NCBI RefSeq assembly: GCF_007559435.1
Contig: NZ_VMBP01000001.1
Span: forward strand, 497,406 to 561,405
Direction: 5' to 3'
DNA from: Ancylobacter moscoviensis
GTDB lineage: Bacteria; Pseudomonadota; Alphaproteobacteria; Rhizobiales; Xanthobacteraceae
DNA length: 64,000 bases
Shown: piece after piece, positions 16,773-25,057 of the stretch
Layout: each line of letters starts with the position of its first letter
Numbering within the stretch: the first letter of the stretch is position 1
Program-made: the position numbers and the translations under genes
The notes under the pieces: model-generated
Database searches by the model: none
The model's input: the letters and a program-made list of their open reading frames with translations, nothing else
What the model was told of the DNA's origin: nothing

Positions 16773-18455
16773 TCACGCGGCCCTCGCCAGAGCGTTGCGG
16801 TCGGCGCCGAACACGAGCCTGCGGATTGCAGCCTTGTTGAACTGGAAGGCGATCAGCGCCGAGGCCTGGTAGCGGGTGAGCCCGAAATCCTGCCGATACT
16901 CCGCCGGCAGAAGCGCGAGCTGCCTGTCGGTAGGCGGCTGCGAAAGCCAGCGGCGGGTCTTGTGCGCGCTCTCGTCGCTCTCGTGCTCGTTGAGCCAGTC
17001 ATCGGCCGCCGCGAGGCACACCATGCGCTCGCCCGCGCCGACGAGCGTGGTCGGCTGTCCTTGCCGACCGCCAACCGCATACCAGCGCCCGTTGAGGAAG
17101 AAGACGCCTGCCCAGGCGGTGAAGCCGGTGGCGACCAGAGCAGCGTCGTCCCCGAAGAGATCACACCACTTGAAGCTCGACCGTTTGAGCAGATCGATCT
17201 CGCTCATCACGAAATCGCCGAGGGGCTGCGGCTCATCACCCCCGTCGTCGCAGGCGAAGGCGTGACCGCAAAGCGGGCATTCCCGCGACGAGAGGGGAAT
17301 GATCGCCTCGCAGGACGGGCAGGTTTTGGTTGGCGCGTCCCCGGACAGCTCGCGCCCGTCGAGATCGACGTCCTGCTCCAGCGAGCCGTGCAGGAGCGTC
17401 GAGGTCCCGAAATCCAACACGATGCAGTCGGTCTTGAGGATGTCCGGATGCTCCTGCGGGTTCGCCGTCCTGAGACCCCGGCCAACCATCTGGACCATGG
17501 TCGAGCGATAGGAGCTGGGGCGCAGCAGCACGACGCAGGAGGTCGGCGGGTGGTCCCAGCCCTCGGTGAGCACGGCCACGTTGACGACGACGCGCGCCCG
17601 GCCGTCCGCAAAATCGGCGAGCGCGGCCTTGCGTGCGGCATCCGGCATTTCGCCGGTCACGAGCACCGTCGGCACGTCGGCCTGGCGGAAGGCCTGCGCC
17701 ACCGCGGTCGCATGGGCGACATCGGCGCAGAAGACCACCGTCTGCCGGTCGCCGGCCCTGTCGCGCCAGTGCTGGATCACCGCCTCGGTCACCGGCGTGC
17801 GGTTCATCACCTTGGCGACCTCGGTCATGTCGAAGTCGTCGGCGGTCTTGCGCACCTTGCCGAGGTCGGACTGCACGCCGACGTCGATCACGAAGGTCCG
17901 CGGCGGCACGAGATGTCCTGAGGCGATCAACTCGCCGATGCGAATCTGATCGGCGACGTTCGAAAAGACCGGGCGCAGCCCCTTGCGATCGCCCCGGTTC
18001 GGCGTCGCGGTGACGCCGTAGATGAATGCCTTCGGATTGCGCTCGCGGACCCGGTCGATGATGCGACGATAGCTGTCGGCTGCGGCGTGATGCGCCTCGT
18101 CGATGACGAGGAGGTCGAGCGCCGGGATCTGGCCGAGATTGGTTTCCCGCGCGAGCGTTGGCGCCATGGCGAAGGTCGCTCGCCCGCTCCAGGACTTTTC
18201 CTTCGCATCGACCACTGAGGTTGAGATTTCCGGATTGACGCGGGCGAATTTGGCGCGGTTCTGCGCGGTCAGCTCGTCGCGATGGGCAAGCATGCAGGCC
18301 TTGGCGTCACTGTCCTTCAGGATCTCGCCGGCGACGCCGGAGAGCATGATCGTCTTGCCGGCGCCCGTGGGCGCCACGCCGATCGTGTTGCCATGGAACC
18401 GGAGCGCCGAGATGCTGCGGTCCACGAAGAGTTTCTGACGGGGGCGAAGCAGCAT
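16773..18455 (-). CDS. Phage SF2 DEAD/DEAH-box helicase with zinc ribbon
   Basis: A 560-aa helicase. Motif I is APTGAGKT (28-35), motif II VIDEAHH (117-123), motif III TATPNR (149-154) and motif VI QMVGRGLR (about 330). A zinc ribbon follows (CPSCEAIIPLSSRECPLCGH). Such Ssl2/UvsW-like helicases remodel replication and recombination intermediates in phages. The gene ends 16 bp before the DUF6511 gene and begins 10 bp after the 198-aa gene, in one compact operon. It looks full length. Confidence 0.92.
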   Translation of the reverse strand: MLLRPRQKLFVDRSISALRFHGNTIGVAPTGAGKTIMLSGVAGEILKDSDAKACMLAHRDELTAQNRAKFARVNPEISTSVVDAKEKSWSGRATFAMAPTLARETNLGQIPALDLLVIDEAHHAAADSYRRIIDRVRERNPKAFIYGVTATPNRGDRKGLRPVFSNVADQIRIGELIASGHLVPPRTFVIDVGVQSDLGKVRKTADDFDMTEVAKVMNRTPVTEAVIQHWRDRAGDRQTVVFCADVAHATAVAQAFRQADVPTVLVTGEMPDAARKAALADFADGRARVVVNVAVLTEGWDHPPTSCVVLLRPSSYRSTMVQMVGRGLRTANPQEHPDILKTDCIVLDFGTSTLLHGSLEQDVDLDGRELSGDAPTKTCPSCEAIIPLSSRECPLCGHAFACDDGGDEPQPLGDFVMSEIDLLKRSSFKWCDLFGDDAALVATGFTAWAGVFFLNGRWYAVGGRQGQPTTLVGAGERMVCLAAADDWLNEHESDESAHKTRRWLSQPPTDRQLALLPAEYRQDFGLTRYQASALIAFQFNKAAIRRLVFGADRNALARAA

Positions 18456-18464
18456 GGCATCGCC

Positions 18465-19061
18465 TCACTGTGCCCAGGAGGGACGCATGCCGGCGGCCGG
18501 AGCAGCGGCAGGCTGAGCCGGCGCCTGCGCGCCAGCCGAGCCCTGGAAGCCGAACGACTGGGTCACCGGCCCCATCGCCGCGGCATATTCCTTGTGGTCG
18601 GGCGTGACGGCGGTGCGGATTTCGTTCTTCGGATCGCCGTTGGTGTCCGTGCCGATGTCGATCTTAGCGACGAACTCGATGCCATCGAGATCGGCGAAGC
18701 CACGGATGCGCCGGGCAGCTTGCGCCTGCGGCGAGACATCCTTGTCGGAGATGCCGCGCGCGGAATTGAGGATCGCGCGGATCAGCGCCCGGCCCATATT
18801 GCCCCAGTCGGGACCCTTCGGGCTGTAAAGACCGATCAGCGAGAAGATCTTGCGCCGCGCATACGGGCCTTCAAGGACCGTGAACTCGGCGTTGAGATAG
18901 ACCGCGCCGGTCGAGCCGCGCGTCGCATATCCGCCGGTCCAGCCCTGGCCGGGATCGTCATAACCGCCGGGGCGGATCGAGAGGCGCACCTTGGCGATGG
19001 CGCCTTTCGGGATGACGTTCGTCGGCGTCTTGGCGTCGTTGAAATCGCTCCAATTGGACAT
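18465..19061 (-). CDS. Phage protein of unknown function, possible ssDNA-binding role (198 aa)
   Basis: It starts MSNWSDFNDAKTPTNVIPKG. The first 150 residues are beta-rich and soluble (IAKVRLSIRPGGYDDPGQGW, AVYLNAEFTVLEGPYARRKI), and the C-terminal 40 residues are Ala/Pro/Gln-rich and end in an aromatic-containing tip (GMRPSWAQ). A beta-barrel followed by a flexible tail, next to a Sak4-like ATPase and helicase, recalls single-strand-binding proteins, but no OB-fold signature can be confirmed by eye. Conserved in related prophages by my recollection; function inferred only. Confidence 0.65.
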   Translation of the reverse strand: MSNWSDFNDAKTPTNVIPKGAIAKVRLSIRPGGYDDPGQGWTGGYATRGSTGAVYLNAEFTVLEGPYARRKIFSLIGLYSPKGPDWGNMGRALIRAILNSARGISDKDVSPQAQAARRIRGFADLDGIEFVAKIDIGTDTNGDPKNEIRTAVTPDHKEYAAAMGPVTQSFGFQGSAGAQAPAQPAAAPAAGMRPSWAQ

Positions 19062-19067
19062 GGGGGA

Positions 19068-19943
19068 TCACTCCGTGGTCGTGTCGTTCGAAGAGGTGTC
19101 GGGATGGGGGTGGCCCGGCAGGCGGCCGGAGAAGTCGAGGGGCTGGCGTGCAGGCCCGCGGATTTTCGCCATCAGGCGGCCGAGATGCGGTTCCTCGATC
19201 ATGTCGAGCCGGCCGCTACGGTCCTTTGCCGGGAAGCCGAACGGGTTCAGCGTCTGGCAGATGAAGGCGCGCCGTTTGGTGCCGTCTTCAGCCTTCACCT
19301 CCGCCATCGTCAGGACCTCGTCGACGATGCCGGGCAGTTCGAGGCCGGTCTTCGAGCCATCGATCTGGGGCGAGAAGACGCGACGATTGAAGTCGTCGAG
19401 ACGCTCGTCGAGGATCCCGACGAACCAGACGTTCTTTGCCCGGGCGTGCTGAAGCTGGGTGAGCCAGGCGATCATCTCGCGGCCATGCAGGCCGTAGGCG
19501 CCGCGCACGTCGGGCTTGCCGGTCTTCTCCGAAATGGCCTCGGGCTGGCCGCGACACCACTGGAAGCAGAGCCGGCCGGCGACTGTGATCGAGTCGACGA
19601 AGATCGTCTCGTAGCGATCGAGGGCGCTCGGCGGGCCGAAGCGTTCAGCCACAGCAGCGAAATGCGCCTCGCCATAGGCTTGGTCCGCGCGCAATGCCGG
19701 ATTCGGCCCGCCGATGAACACGGCGAGATCGCGGCATTCAGCCCAGGTGCGCGGCCGGAGCGCATCGCCAGTCCAGCCTTCGATGGCGAGATCGCCCGCC
19801 TCGAGGTCGATGAAGAGCGTCGTCTGCGGATCGAGGCTCCAGAGCAGCGAGGTCTTGCCGATGCCGGACTTGCCGAAAATGCAGCCCTTGACGCCACGCG
19901 CCTCGGCGAGCCGCTGATCCGCGGTGATGATGGGGAGCGCCAT
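19068..19943 (-). CDS. Sak4-like RecA-fold ATPase (phage recombination)
   Basis: A 291-aa protein starting MALPIITADQRLAEARGVKG. Walker A is GKSGIGKTS (24-32), a strand with LFIDLE (43-48) follows, and the Walker B-like ETIFVDSITVAG lies near 120. The family matches single-domain phage AAA/RecA-like ATPases (Sak4 type), which promote strand annealing or exchange. The open frame continues upstream without a good start, so the ATG at 19943 is preferred. It lies 2 bp after the 107-aa gene and 6 bp before the 198-aa gene. Confidence 0.8.
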   Translation of the reverse strand: MALPIITADQRLAEARGVKGCIFGKSGIGKTSLLWSLDPQTTLFIDLEAGDLAIEGWTGDALRPRTWAECRDLAVFIGGPNPALRADQAYGEAHFAAVAERFGPPSALDRYETIFVDSITVAGRLCFQWCRGQPEAISEKTGKPDVRGAYGLHGREMIAWLTQLQHARAKNVWFVGILDERLDDFNRRVFSPQIDGSKTGLELPGIVDEVLTMAEVKAEDGTKRRAFICQTLNPFGFPAKDRSGRLDMIEEPHLGRLMAKIRGPARQPLDFSGRLPGHPHPDTSSNDTTTE

Positions 19944-19945
19944 GA

Positions 19946-20269
19946 TCAGCGCTCCTTCGTCGCACGGGTCGCGACATCGACGGCGCGATCTGCCCCGAGA
20001 CCGCCGGCATCCCGCGCGATCTGGCTGAGCTTGCGCAGCGCGTACATCTGATCGATGAGCGCGTTGGACGCAGCCTCCAGCCCACGCAGGGCGAAAGCGA
20101 TGTCGTCGAGGGTCACCTCGGTGATCGGCTTGGCGTCGATCGCATCCTGGCCCGGCACCGCCGGGACACGGATGGCATCGGGAAGCGTGGCGAGTCCGCA
20201 ATGCGCATCGCGCAGCGTTTCGAGCGCGGACAGAGATTCTTCGGGCTTGGTCTTGCCGAACGAAAACAT
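19946..20269 (-). CDS. Small phage operon protein, unknown (107 aa)
   Basis: The translation starts MFSFGKTKPEESLSALETLR and is mainly helical, with LDDIAFALRGLEAASNALID and YALRKLSQIARDAGGLGADR suggesting a coiled-coil-like C-terminal half. It has no membrane segment or metal motif. It sits 12 bp after the 156-aa gene and 2 bp before the ATPase gene, so it belongs to the replication operon. No family is recognised. Confidence 0.7.
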   Translation of the reverse strand: MFSFGKTKPEESLSALETLRDAHCGLATLPDAIRVPAVPGQDAIDAKPITEVTLDDIAFALRGLEAASNALIDQMYALRKLSQIARDAGGLGADRAVDVATRATKER

Positions 20270-20281
20270 CGATTGGTCCTT

Positions 20282-20752
20282 TCAGTCGCGGAGAAGTCGG
20301 AAGGTCGGTTTGCCGGTCTTGAGCGTTCGAGCCGGCTCGAAGGCGCGACGGATCGCGTCCGGCCAGGCGCCGTAGGCGCGCTCGGAAACTTCGAGCCTGA
20401 TCTCGATGTATTGGGTGGGATCTTCGCCGGAGGCGCGGATCGTCTCGACGAGGGCGGCGAGCCGGCCCTGGTCCCACTCGACCTTCTTCGGCAGGTCGGC
20501 CACGATGATGACCGCGCCGTCGCTGAAGCGGACAGTGCCGGTGTCCTTGCCCAGCGTGGCGCGCGCCTGGCGAGCACGCTCGCCGAACTTCAGGGCAATG
20601 GCGCCGTCGAGCCAGTCCTTGAGCGTTTTCGCGTTTTTCAGCGCGGCGTCGGCATCCTGCTGCAGGATGGCGAGGACATCGGCCGGCAGAACGGCGATCT
20701 CGCCGACCGGCATGGTGCGGATCGCGTCGAGCGTGATGGTGCTGGAAATCAT
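20282..20752 (-). CDS. Phage operon protein, unknown (156 aa)
   Basis: The translation starts MISSTITLDAIRTMPVGEIA and contains LPADVLAILQQDADAALKNA and VIIVADLPKKVEWDQGRLAA. The ATG at 20752 overlaps the preceding HTH gene stop by 4 bp, which decides the start over longer in-frame options. Similar short proteins occur in the early operons of alphaproteobacterial prophages without an assigned role. It ends in a basic segment (TLKTGKPTFRLLRD). Confidence 0.7.
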   Translation of the reverse strand: MISSTITLDAIRTMPVGEIAVLPADVLAILQQDADAALKNAKTLKDWLDGAIALKFGERARQARATLGKDTGTVRFSDGAVIIVADLPKKVEWDQGRLAALVETIRASGEDPTQYIEIRLEVSERAYGAWPDAIRRAFEPARTLKTGKPTFRLLRD

Positions 20753-20976
20753 GGCCAGCGCGCCCCCGCCGCCATTTTCGCGGCCGGCTTGTTGGCCGTG
20801 CTCGCGCGGATCTGTTCCTTCTCGTATTCCTCGACGTCTTCGAGCCGATAAACGACCCGGCCGCCGATCTTGATGTAGCGGGGTCCTTCCCCCGACCACC
20901 GCCACCGTTCGAGGGTGCGGTGGCTGATGTTCCAGCGAGCGGCGAGCTCGATCTGGTTCAAATGCCTGACCGACAT
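20749..20976 (-). CDS. AlpA/excisionase-like helix-turn-helix protein
   Basis: A 75-aa protein starting at MSVRHLNQIELAARWNISHR, with GGAG 8 bp upstream. It shows a MerR/AlpA-type helix-turn-helix: LARWNISHRTLERWRW-like helices, then GPRYIKIGGRVVYRLEDVEE and YEKEQIRAST. It is the first gene of the leftward replication operon and may serve as a transcription factor or excision factor. An ATG 21 bp upstream is possible but lacks a better ribosome-binding site. Confidence 0.8.
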   Translation of the reverse strand: MSVRHLNQIELAARWNISHRTLERWRWSGEGPRYIKIGGRVVYRLEDVEEYEKEQIRASTANKPAAKMAAGARWP

Positions 20977-21094
20977 CTGCGTCTCCTTCGGTTTCAATCG
21001 AAAACCTGCGGAGAGGATGGCGCGGGCGTGGGGAGGAGCCGGGGAGGAGAAAGGAGGGAGCCAGCGGAGGAATCGCAGCTCCGCGGGCTGAAAT

Positions 21095-21117
21095 GAAAAA
21101 ACCGCCCGAAGGCGGTT
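21095..21117 (-). terminator. Rho-independent terminator of the DUF2188 operon
   Basis: AACCGCC (21100-21106), loop CGAA and GGCGGTT (21111-21117) form a perfect 7-bp stem. The adjacent A-run on the plus strand gives a U-run on the minus-strand transcript. It lies 22 bp after the stop of the 315-aa gene and separates that operon from the replication operon downstream. Confidence 0.88.
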
Positions 21118-21138
21118 TGGACGTGGATCAGGTGGGTA

Positions 21139-22086
21139 TCAAAGATCGATCCGGCACCGTCCGCGCTCTTCCTTGATGAATTCGCGCCAATCGGTGCGTC
21201 CCTTGAACGCCTTTCCGAGCGTTCGAACCTGGTCGCCGGAGTCCGCGGCCTCCAGGACGGCAGCGGTCAGACATTCGGGCTCGCCTCGCTGCCATGCCTC
21301 GAAGAGGTATCGAATGATCGCGCGCTGTTTCGTGCCGGTGAACGCGTAGGTCTTGCCCCTGACGGTGATCGAACCGCCGTCCGCAGCCATGGACACCGGT
21401 TGGCCGTCATCTCGCCGGTGCGACAGGCGCGCAGCCAGGATCTGCGGATCGATGCGGAGCTCTTGGCTTGCGTCGATGACCGATTGCACGGCGATGATCT
21501 CGTGCCCACTCACATAATCTTTGGGCAACTTCGCTTCGGGCGTCAGCGACAATACGAGTCGCACGCCCGGAGCCGGTCGCTGCCTAGTCTGTTCAAGAAA
21601 AGAAGCCCAGGCCGTCGGCTCCGACAGCCGACGTCCGACCCAAACGGGCACGCGAGCTGCGCGCCCCGGCAGACGCGCGGCGCCGACTTCCCAGATCAAT
21701 CCGGGCACCAGAGACACAGGGCGTGAGGCGAGAGCACAATCGAGCCCTTCTAGCAGCTTTGGCAGGAGAGCTTCGAAGTCCAGAGCAAAGACAGTCTGTT
21801 CGCCGGGTGCCGCCGTCACCCAGCCTGCCTGCGGGCTGAAATAGCCGAACGAACGACCGTCAGGTGATCGCACGAGCGAAATCGGCGAATCGTCATGGTC
21901 AGCCATGGACGTCACCGCCGCCTCGTCTCCCACCCGGGTCAGCACACCGAGCGCCTGAAGCTGCGCTCCGACTGCCGGATAATGATTCGTCAGGGCAGCA
22001 GCGGTGATGCGCGCATCACGGGTCTGAGCAATCGCGCAGACGAGGGCCAGCGCTTCCTGATCAGAGCTTCGAGGCGATCGCATCAT
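21139..22086 (-). CDS. Unknown protein, third gene of DUF2188 operon (315 aa)
   Basis: The translation begins MMRSPRSSDQEALALVCAIA. The first 60 residues look like a winged helix (ITAAALTNHYPAVGAQLQAL), a central beta-rich region follows (LVPGLIWEVGAARLPGRAAR, VPVWVGRRLSEPTAW), and the C-terminus looks like a second winged helix (VRGKTYAFTGTKQRAIIRYL, FIKEERGRCRIDL). It overlaps the end of the 395-aa gene by 26 bp, implying coupled translation. I do not recognise the family. DNA binding is plausible from the terminal domains; the operon context suggests it works with the 395-aa protein. Confidence 0.8.
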   Translation of the reverse strand: MMRSPRSSDQEALALVCAIAQTRDARITAAALTNHYPAVGAQLQALGVLTRVGDEAAVTSMADHDDSPISLVRSPDGRSFGYFSPQAGWVTAAPGEQTVFALDFEALLPKLLEGLDCALASRPVSLVPGLIWEVGAARLPGRAARVPVWVGRRLSEPTAWASFLEQTRQRPAPGVRLVLSLTPEAKLPKDYVSGHEIIAVQSVIDASQELRIDPQILAARLSHRRDDGQPVSMAADGGSITVRGKTYAFTGTKQRAIIRYLFEAWQRGEPECLTAAVLEAADSGDQVRTLGKAFKGRTDWREFIKEERGRCRIDL

Positions 22087-23248
22087 CGGCGAGGATCCCC
22101 CAGCGGCGGAGATATTTTTCGCCGATCAGTTGCTCTTCCTCGGTCTGGTCCTTGAGATTGCAGCCGTGCGGCATGGTGATCGTCAGAGGGAGAGTCCGGC
22201 CGCGTCTCGCGTCGCCCTTCGGATGGAACTTGATGGTCAGCTTGGCCTGTGTGGCAACCCACCCGCCGTCGATCGGATTGCCCGGCCCGAGCCTCTCCTC
22301 CGCCATGCTCCAGATCGTGCGGCCCGCTTTGGCCATGCACTCCAGCGTGACGCGCTCGCCAACAGCGTCGAGCGGCATCAGCCGCAACAGGCGGACGTCT
22401 ACCCGTTCGATGCCATCATCAAGGTCGGTCGGAAAATCGAATGGCGACAGCAGCACGTCGAGATCGTAGCGACGAACCGGGACCTTCTCGTTCTGGAAAT
22501 CGACGCCGAGGAGATCGCGCGCCAGGAACAGCGCCATTTCGGCGCGGCTCTCCCGGTCACTCGCGACGACCTCGATGACTCCAGACGCCGGCTCATAGGT
22601 CATTGCCGCCTCGAACACCGGACGATAGGCGCGCCGGATAAGTATGCCGCCGTCATCGAAGGCAAGCTGGTCATCCGGCAGGCCTTCCCGGTAGACGGTG
22701 ATCTGCACAAGGTCGCAGTCTTCTCCCTCAAATGTGGGGCGCACGCGCTCAAAAATATCGACATGGACGTTCGCAGACGCAAAGCGCGTGCGGAGCGACG
22801 CCTTGAAAGCCTCGATGGAAATCGGATCGCGACGAACTGTCCCGCCAGCCTCGATGATGAAGCCATCCCAGCTCCGACCACGCCGCTTCTCGTCCGTGAA
22901 CCGGACTTCCTCGGCGTGACGGAACAGCACCGGGTGATTCAGAAACAGCCAGAGTGAACGAGCATGGCCATTCGCGAGAACGTCGAGGAGCGCTCGATCA
23001 TCAATCACGCTGTAGAGCGCGGTCTGGCCGGCATCGTCCGCGAGCGCGCCGACGCGCTCGGCATCGTTGATGACGCGGGCGCGGGCCTGCTCATCCATTT
23101 CGTCGACCGCCTTGAGCGCGCCGCGAACCACTTCAGGTTCTGCCGCGGACCAGTCGATCGACACGGAACCCAGGATCCCGACCTGAGAAAAATAGGCCTG
23201 CAGCGACGAAGCAGGCGTGTTGCGAATGAAGCTCGTCACTGAGGCCAT
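22061..23248 (-). CDS. Unknown protein, second gene of DUF2188 operon (395 aa)
   Basis: The translation begins MASVTSFIRNTPASSLQAYF. Visible blocks are an N-terminal helical part (about 1-120), SWDGFIIEAGGTVRRDPISI, DLVQITVYREGLPDDQLAFD, a positively charged VVASDRESRAEMALFLARDL, YDLDVLLSPFDFPTDLDDGI, and a C-terminal IDGGWVATQAKLTIKFHPKG. No Walker, nuclease or methyltransferase motif is evident, and no membrane helix is seen. It starts 11 bp after the DUF2188 gene. Function is unknown; the size and coupling to the 315-aa gene suggest a multi-protein complex carried as prophage cargo. Confidence 0.8.
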   Translation of the reverse strand: MASVTSFIRNTPASSLQAYFSQVGILGSVSIDWSAAEPEVVRGALKAVDEMDEQARARVINDAERVGALADDAGQTALYSVIDDRALLDVLANGHARSLWLFLNHPVLFRHAEEVRFTDEKRRGRSWDGFIIEAGGTVRRDPISIEAFKASLRTRFASANVHVDIFERVRPTFEGEDCDLVQITVYREGLPDDQLAFDDGGILIRRAYRPVFEAAMTYEPASGVIEVVASDRESRAEMALFLARDLLGVDFQNEKVPVRRYDLDVLLSPFDFPTDLDDGIERVDVRLLRLMPLDAVGERVTLECMAKAGRTIWSMAEERLGPGNPIDGGWVATQAKLTIKFHPKGDARRGRTLPLTITMPHGCNLKDQTEEEQLIGEKYLRRWGILADDAIASKL

Positions 23249-23259
23249 GCCCTATCTCC

Positions 23260-23499
23260 TTAACCCTTGATGTTGCGCGGGTCGTTCCCGTGCGAATCGG
23301 ACTGGCCGATGCGGCCGTCGCGGTTGTGGATCTTGAATTCCGTGCCGGCGTTGCGGCTGATCTCGCGGCCGCGGTCGACCGCCTCCTGCTTGGCGTCGAA
23401 GTGCCCGCTGGCGCGATCAGCACCGCCGCGGCGGACGTCCCAGCCTCCACCCGAGTTCGGAACAACGTGATGGGTCCCAGACCCCTTACCCTTGGCCAT
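23260..23499 (-). CDS. DUF2188 domain protein
   Basis: A 79-aa protein, MAKGKGSGTHHVVPNSGGGW then DVRRGGADRASGHFDAKQEA, with FKIHNRDGRIGQSDSHGNDP. It has the HHVVP...GGWDVR and DGRI...DS signature of DUF2188, a small beta-alpha-beta domain often found on phages and plasmids. CAGGAGACC gives a good ribosome-binding site. It is the first gene of a three-gene minus-strand operon, read divergently from the XRE/ImmA pair and therefore probably controlled by the operator at 23534-23553. Confidence 0.85.
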   Translation of the reverse strand: MAKGKGSGTHHVVPNSGGGWDVRRGGADRASGHFDAKQEAVDRGREISRNAGTEFKIHNRDGRIGQSDSHGNDPRNIKG

Positions 23500-23533
23500 G
23501 TTGGTCTCCTGTGTTTCGCAATTGCGAGAAGTT

Positions 23534-23553
23534 AAGTTCGTTATCACGAACTT
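23534..23553. promoter_or_regulatory. Perfect palindromic operator between divergent operons
   Basis: AAGTTCGT (23534-23541), spacer TATC and ACGAACTT (23546-23553) form a perfect 8-4-8 palindrome. It is located between the DUF2188 operon start (23499) and the XRE gene start (23640). The likely ligand is the XRE repressor encoded next to it. The same site could control both directions. Confidence 0.75.
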
Positions 23554-23639
23554 CTGCGCAAGATAGGTGTTGCGAGTATGGCGTGTCAAGGACTAGGGGT
23601 ATCGCGAAAACGAACCACGCACAGGCAGGAGAATGTTCA

Positions 23640-23960
23640 ATGCCAACCCCCTTGGGTGAACGAGTTCGAGAGCAACGGCGCAAACGTGGCCTTACACTCG
23701 AGGCGCTGGCCGAAAAGGTCGGGTCCAGCAAAAGCTACATGTGGGAGATAGAGAACAAAGAGGTTGCGCGCCCTTCGGCGGAGAAGCTCGCACAAATAGC
23801 TGCGGCGCTGGAAACCACGGTTGAGTATCTGCTGGAAGGCGACGGCGCCAACGAAGCGGAGGACGCTACAGACATCGCCTTCTACCGCAAGTATAAGAAG
23901 CTCGATGCACCCGTGAAGGAACGGCTGCGCAAGATGCTCGATATCTTGGATGACGATTGA
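23640..23960 (+). CDS. XRE-family repressor
   Basis: A 106-aa protein, MPTPLGERVREQRRKRGLTL then EALAEKVGSSKSYMWEIENK, with a classic helix-turn-helix at about residues 17-60 and an acidic helical C-terminus. AGGAG 8 bp upstream supports the ATG. The stop overlaps the ImmA/IrrE-like gene start. In ICEBs1-type switches such a repressor is cleaved by the adjacent metalloprotease to induce the element; here it probably binds the palindrome 87 bp upstream. Confidence 0.88.
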   Translation: MPTPLGERVREQRRKRGLTLEALAEKVGSSKSYMWEIENKEVARPSAEKLAQIAAALETTVEYLLEGDGANEAEDATDIAFYRKYKKLDAPVKERLRKMLDILDDD

Positions 23961-24889
23961 TGGTCGAAGGGGCTGCGAAGTCACCAAGGAAAGAAGCCAT
24001 CCGGCTTTCCAAGCTGCTGGAGATCAGCCTCGGAGCCGACCGCTTTCCCGTCGACGTCGCCAGCCTCGCAAGAGAAATTTCGCGCAACTACGGCGATCCT
24101 ATCGACAAGATTGTCGGCGATGAACTGCCAGGGTTCGAGGGCATGCTTCGGCCGCACAAGAAGCGCCCAGCCTGGCACATCGTCTATTCGACCAATCCGC
24201 AATATCGCGGGCGCGAGCGTTTCACGATCGCGCATGAGTTCGGGCATTATATGCTCCACCGGCCCGAACTGTCGGCGGCGGATTATCGGGACGGCTTGCT
24301 GACGAAGGAATGCGGCTTCGAGTGCTTGCCACTGCAGTCGAACGAGTGGAAGCAGGCCGAACGGGAGCGCGAGGAAGAAGCCGACACATTCGCCTCATAT
24401 CTTCTGATGCCGATCGACGACTATCGTGTGCAGGTCGGCCGGAATGAAATGTCGCGCGAGCTTCTCGCACACATCACGCGCAGATATGGCGTTTCTCTCT
24501 TGGCCGCGGTCCGGAAGTGGATCGAATTCACCGACACGCGCGCCGCCATGGTGGTGGCCTACGACGGCTACGCCCGTTGGGGGCGCGCGAGCGACACCGC
24601 GCTCAAGACCGGGATCTTCATTCCGTCGGGCATGCCGATTCCGGAGGCCTCCGTCGCGGGAATGGGACCGTCGGCATTGAAAGACCAGGATCGAGCAGTG
24701 CAGTTGCCCGCGGGCATCTGGACATTTCGCCGGGGTTCAGAGCCGGTGCGGGAACTCACGATTTTTTCCGAGCGCCTGGGACTGTCCGTCACACTGCTGA
24801 TGTTTGATCGGGCCCCTTTTGGCGTTTCGCTCGCCGAAGAGCATATTCCGGACACCTACGACCAGTTTGTCCAGAGCGGACAGGTGTGA
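23960..24889 (+). CDS. ImmA/IrrE-type zinc metalloprotease
   Basis: A 309-aa protein with the zincin motif HEFGH (92-96) followed by a downstream EEEADTFASYLLMP segment carrying the third ligand Glu. The N-terminal 200 residues form the ImmA/IrrE domain; the C-terminal 110 residues (IFIPSGMPIPEASVAGMG, GLSVTLLMFDRAPFGV) are beta-rich and could be a sensor domain. It overlaps the repressor gene (TGATG). By family analogy it cleaves the partner XRE repressor in response to a signal such as DNA damage, derepressing neighbouring genes. Confidence 0.9.
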   Translation: MVEGAAKSPRKEAIRLSKLLEISLGADRFPVDVASLAREISRNYGDPIDKIVGDELPGFEGMLRPHKKRPAWHIVYSTNPQYRGRERFTIAHEFGHYMLHRPELSAADYRDGLLTKECGFECLPLQSNEWKQAEREREEEADTFASYLLMPIDDYRVQVGRNEMSRELLAHITRRYGVSLLAAVRKWIEFTDTRAAMVVAYDGYARWGRASDTALKTGIFIPSGMPIPEASVAGMGPSALKDQDRAVQLPAGIWTFRRGSEPVRELTIFSERLGLSVTLLMFDRAPFGVSLAEEHIPDTYDQFVQSGQV

Positions 24890-25057
24890 TTCGTCTCCGC
24901 ATTGGGTGAGCGATTCGCTCGCGTGGTGGTTTCCAAACGGATTGAAGCCGAGACTACGCCTCTCCGGCCTTTCGAATGTTTTTGATCGGGCACGCAGAAA
25001 CTTGATAACAATCTGATTTTGCTTGTTTTATTTGGATGCTTGCCTAGCGTTTCCTTC

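Noticed and set aside
16558-16776. Leucine-rich 72-aa minus-strand frame starting at the helicase stop
   Set aside because: It is out of phase with the zinc-knuckle DUF6511 protein that occupies the same DNA.
18282-20051. A 589-aa plus-strand frame
   Set aside because: Antisense to several coupled phage genes; no family features.
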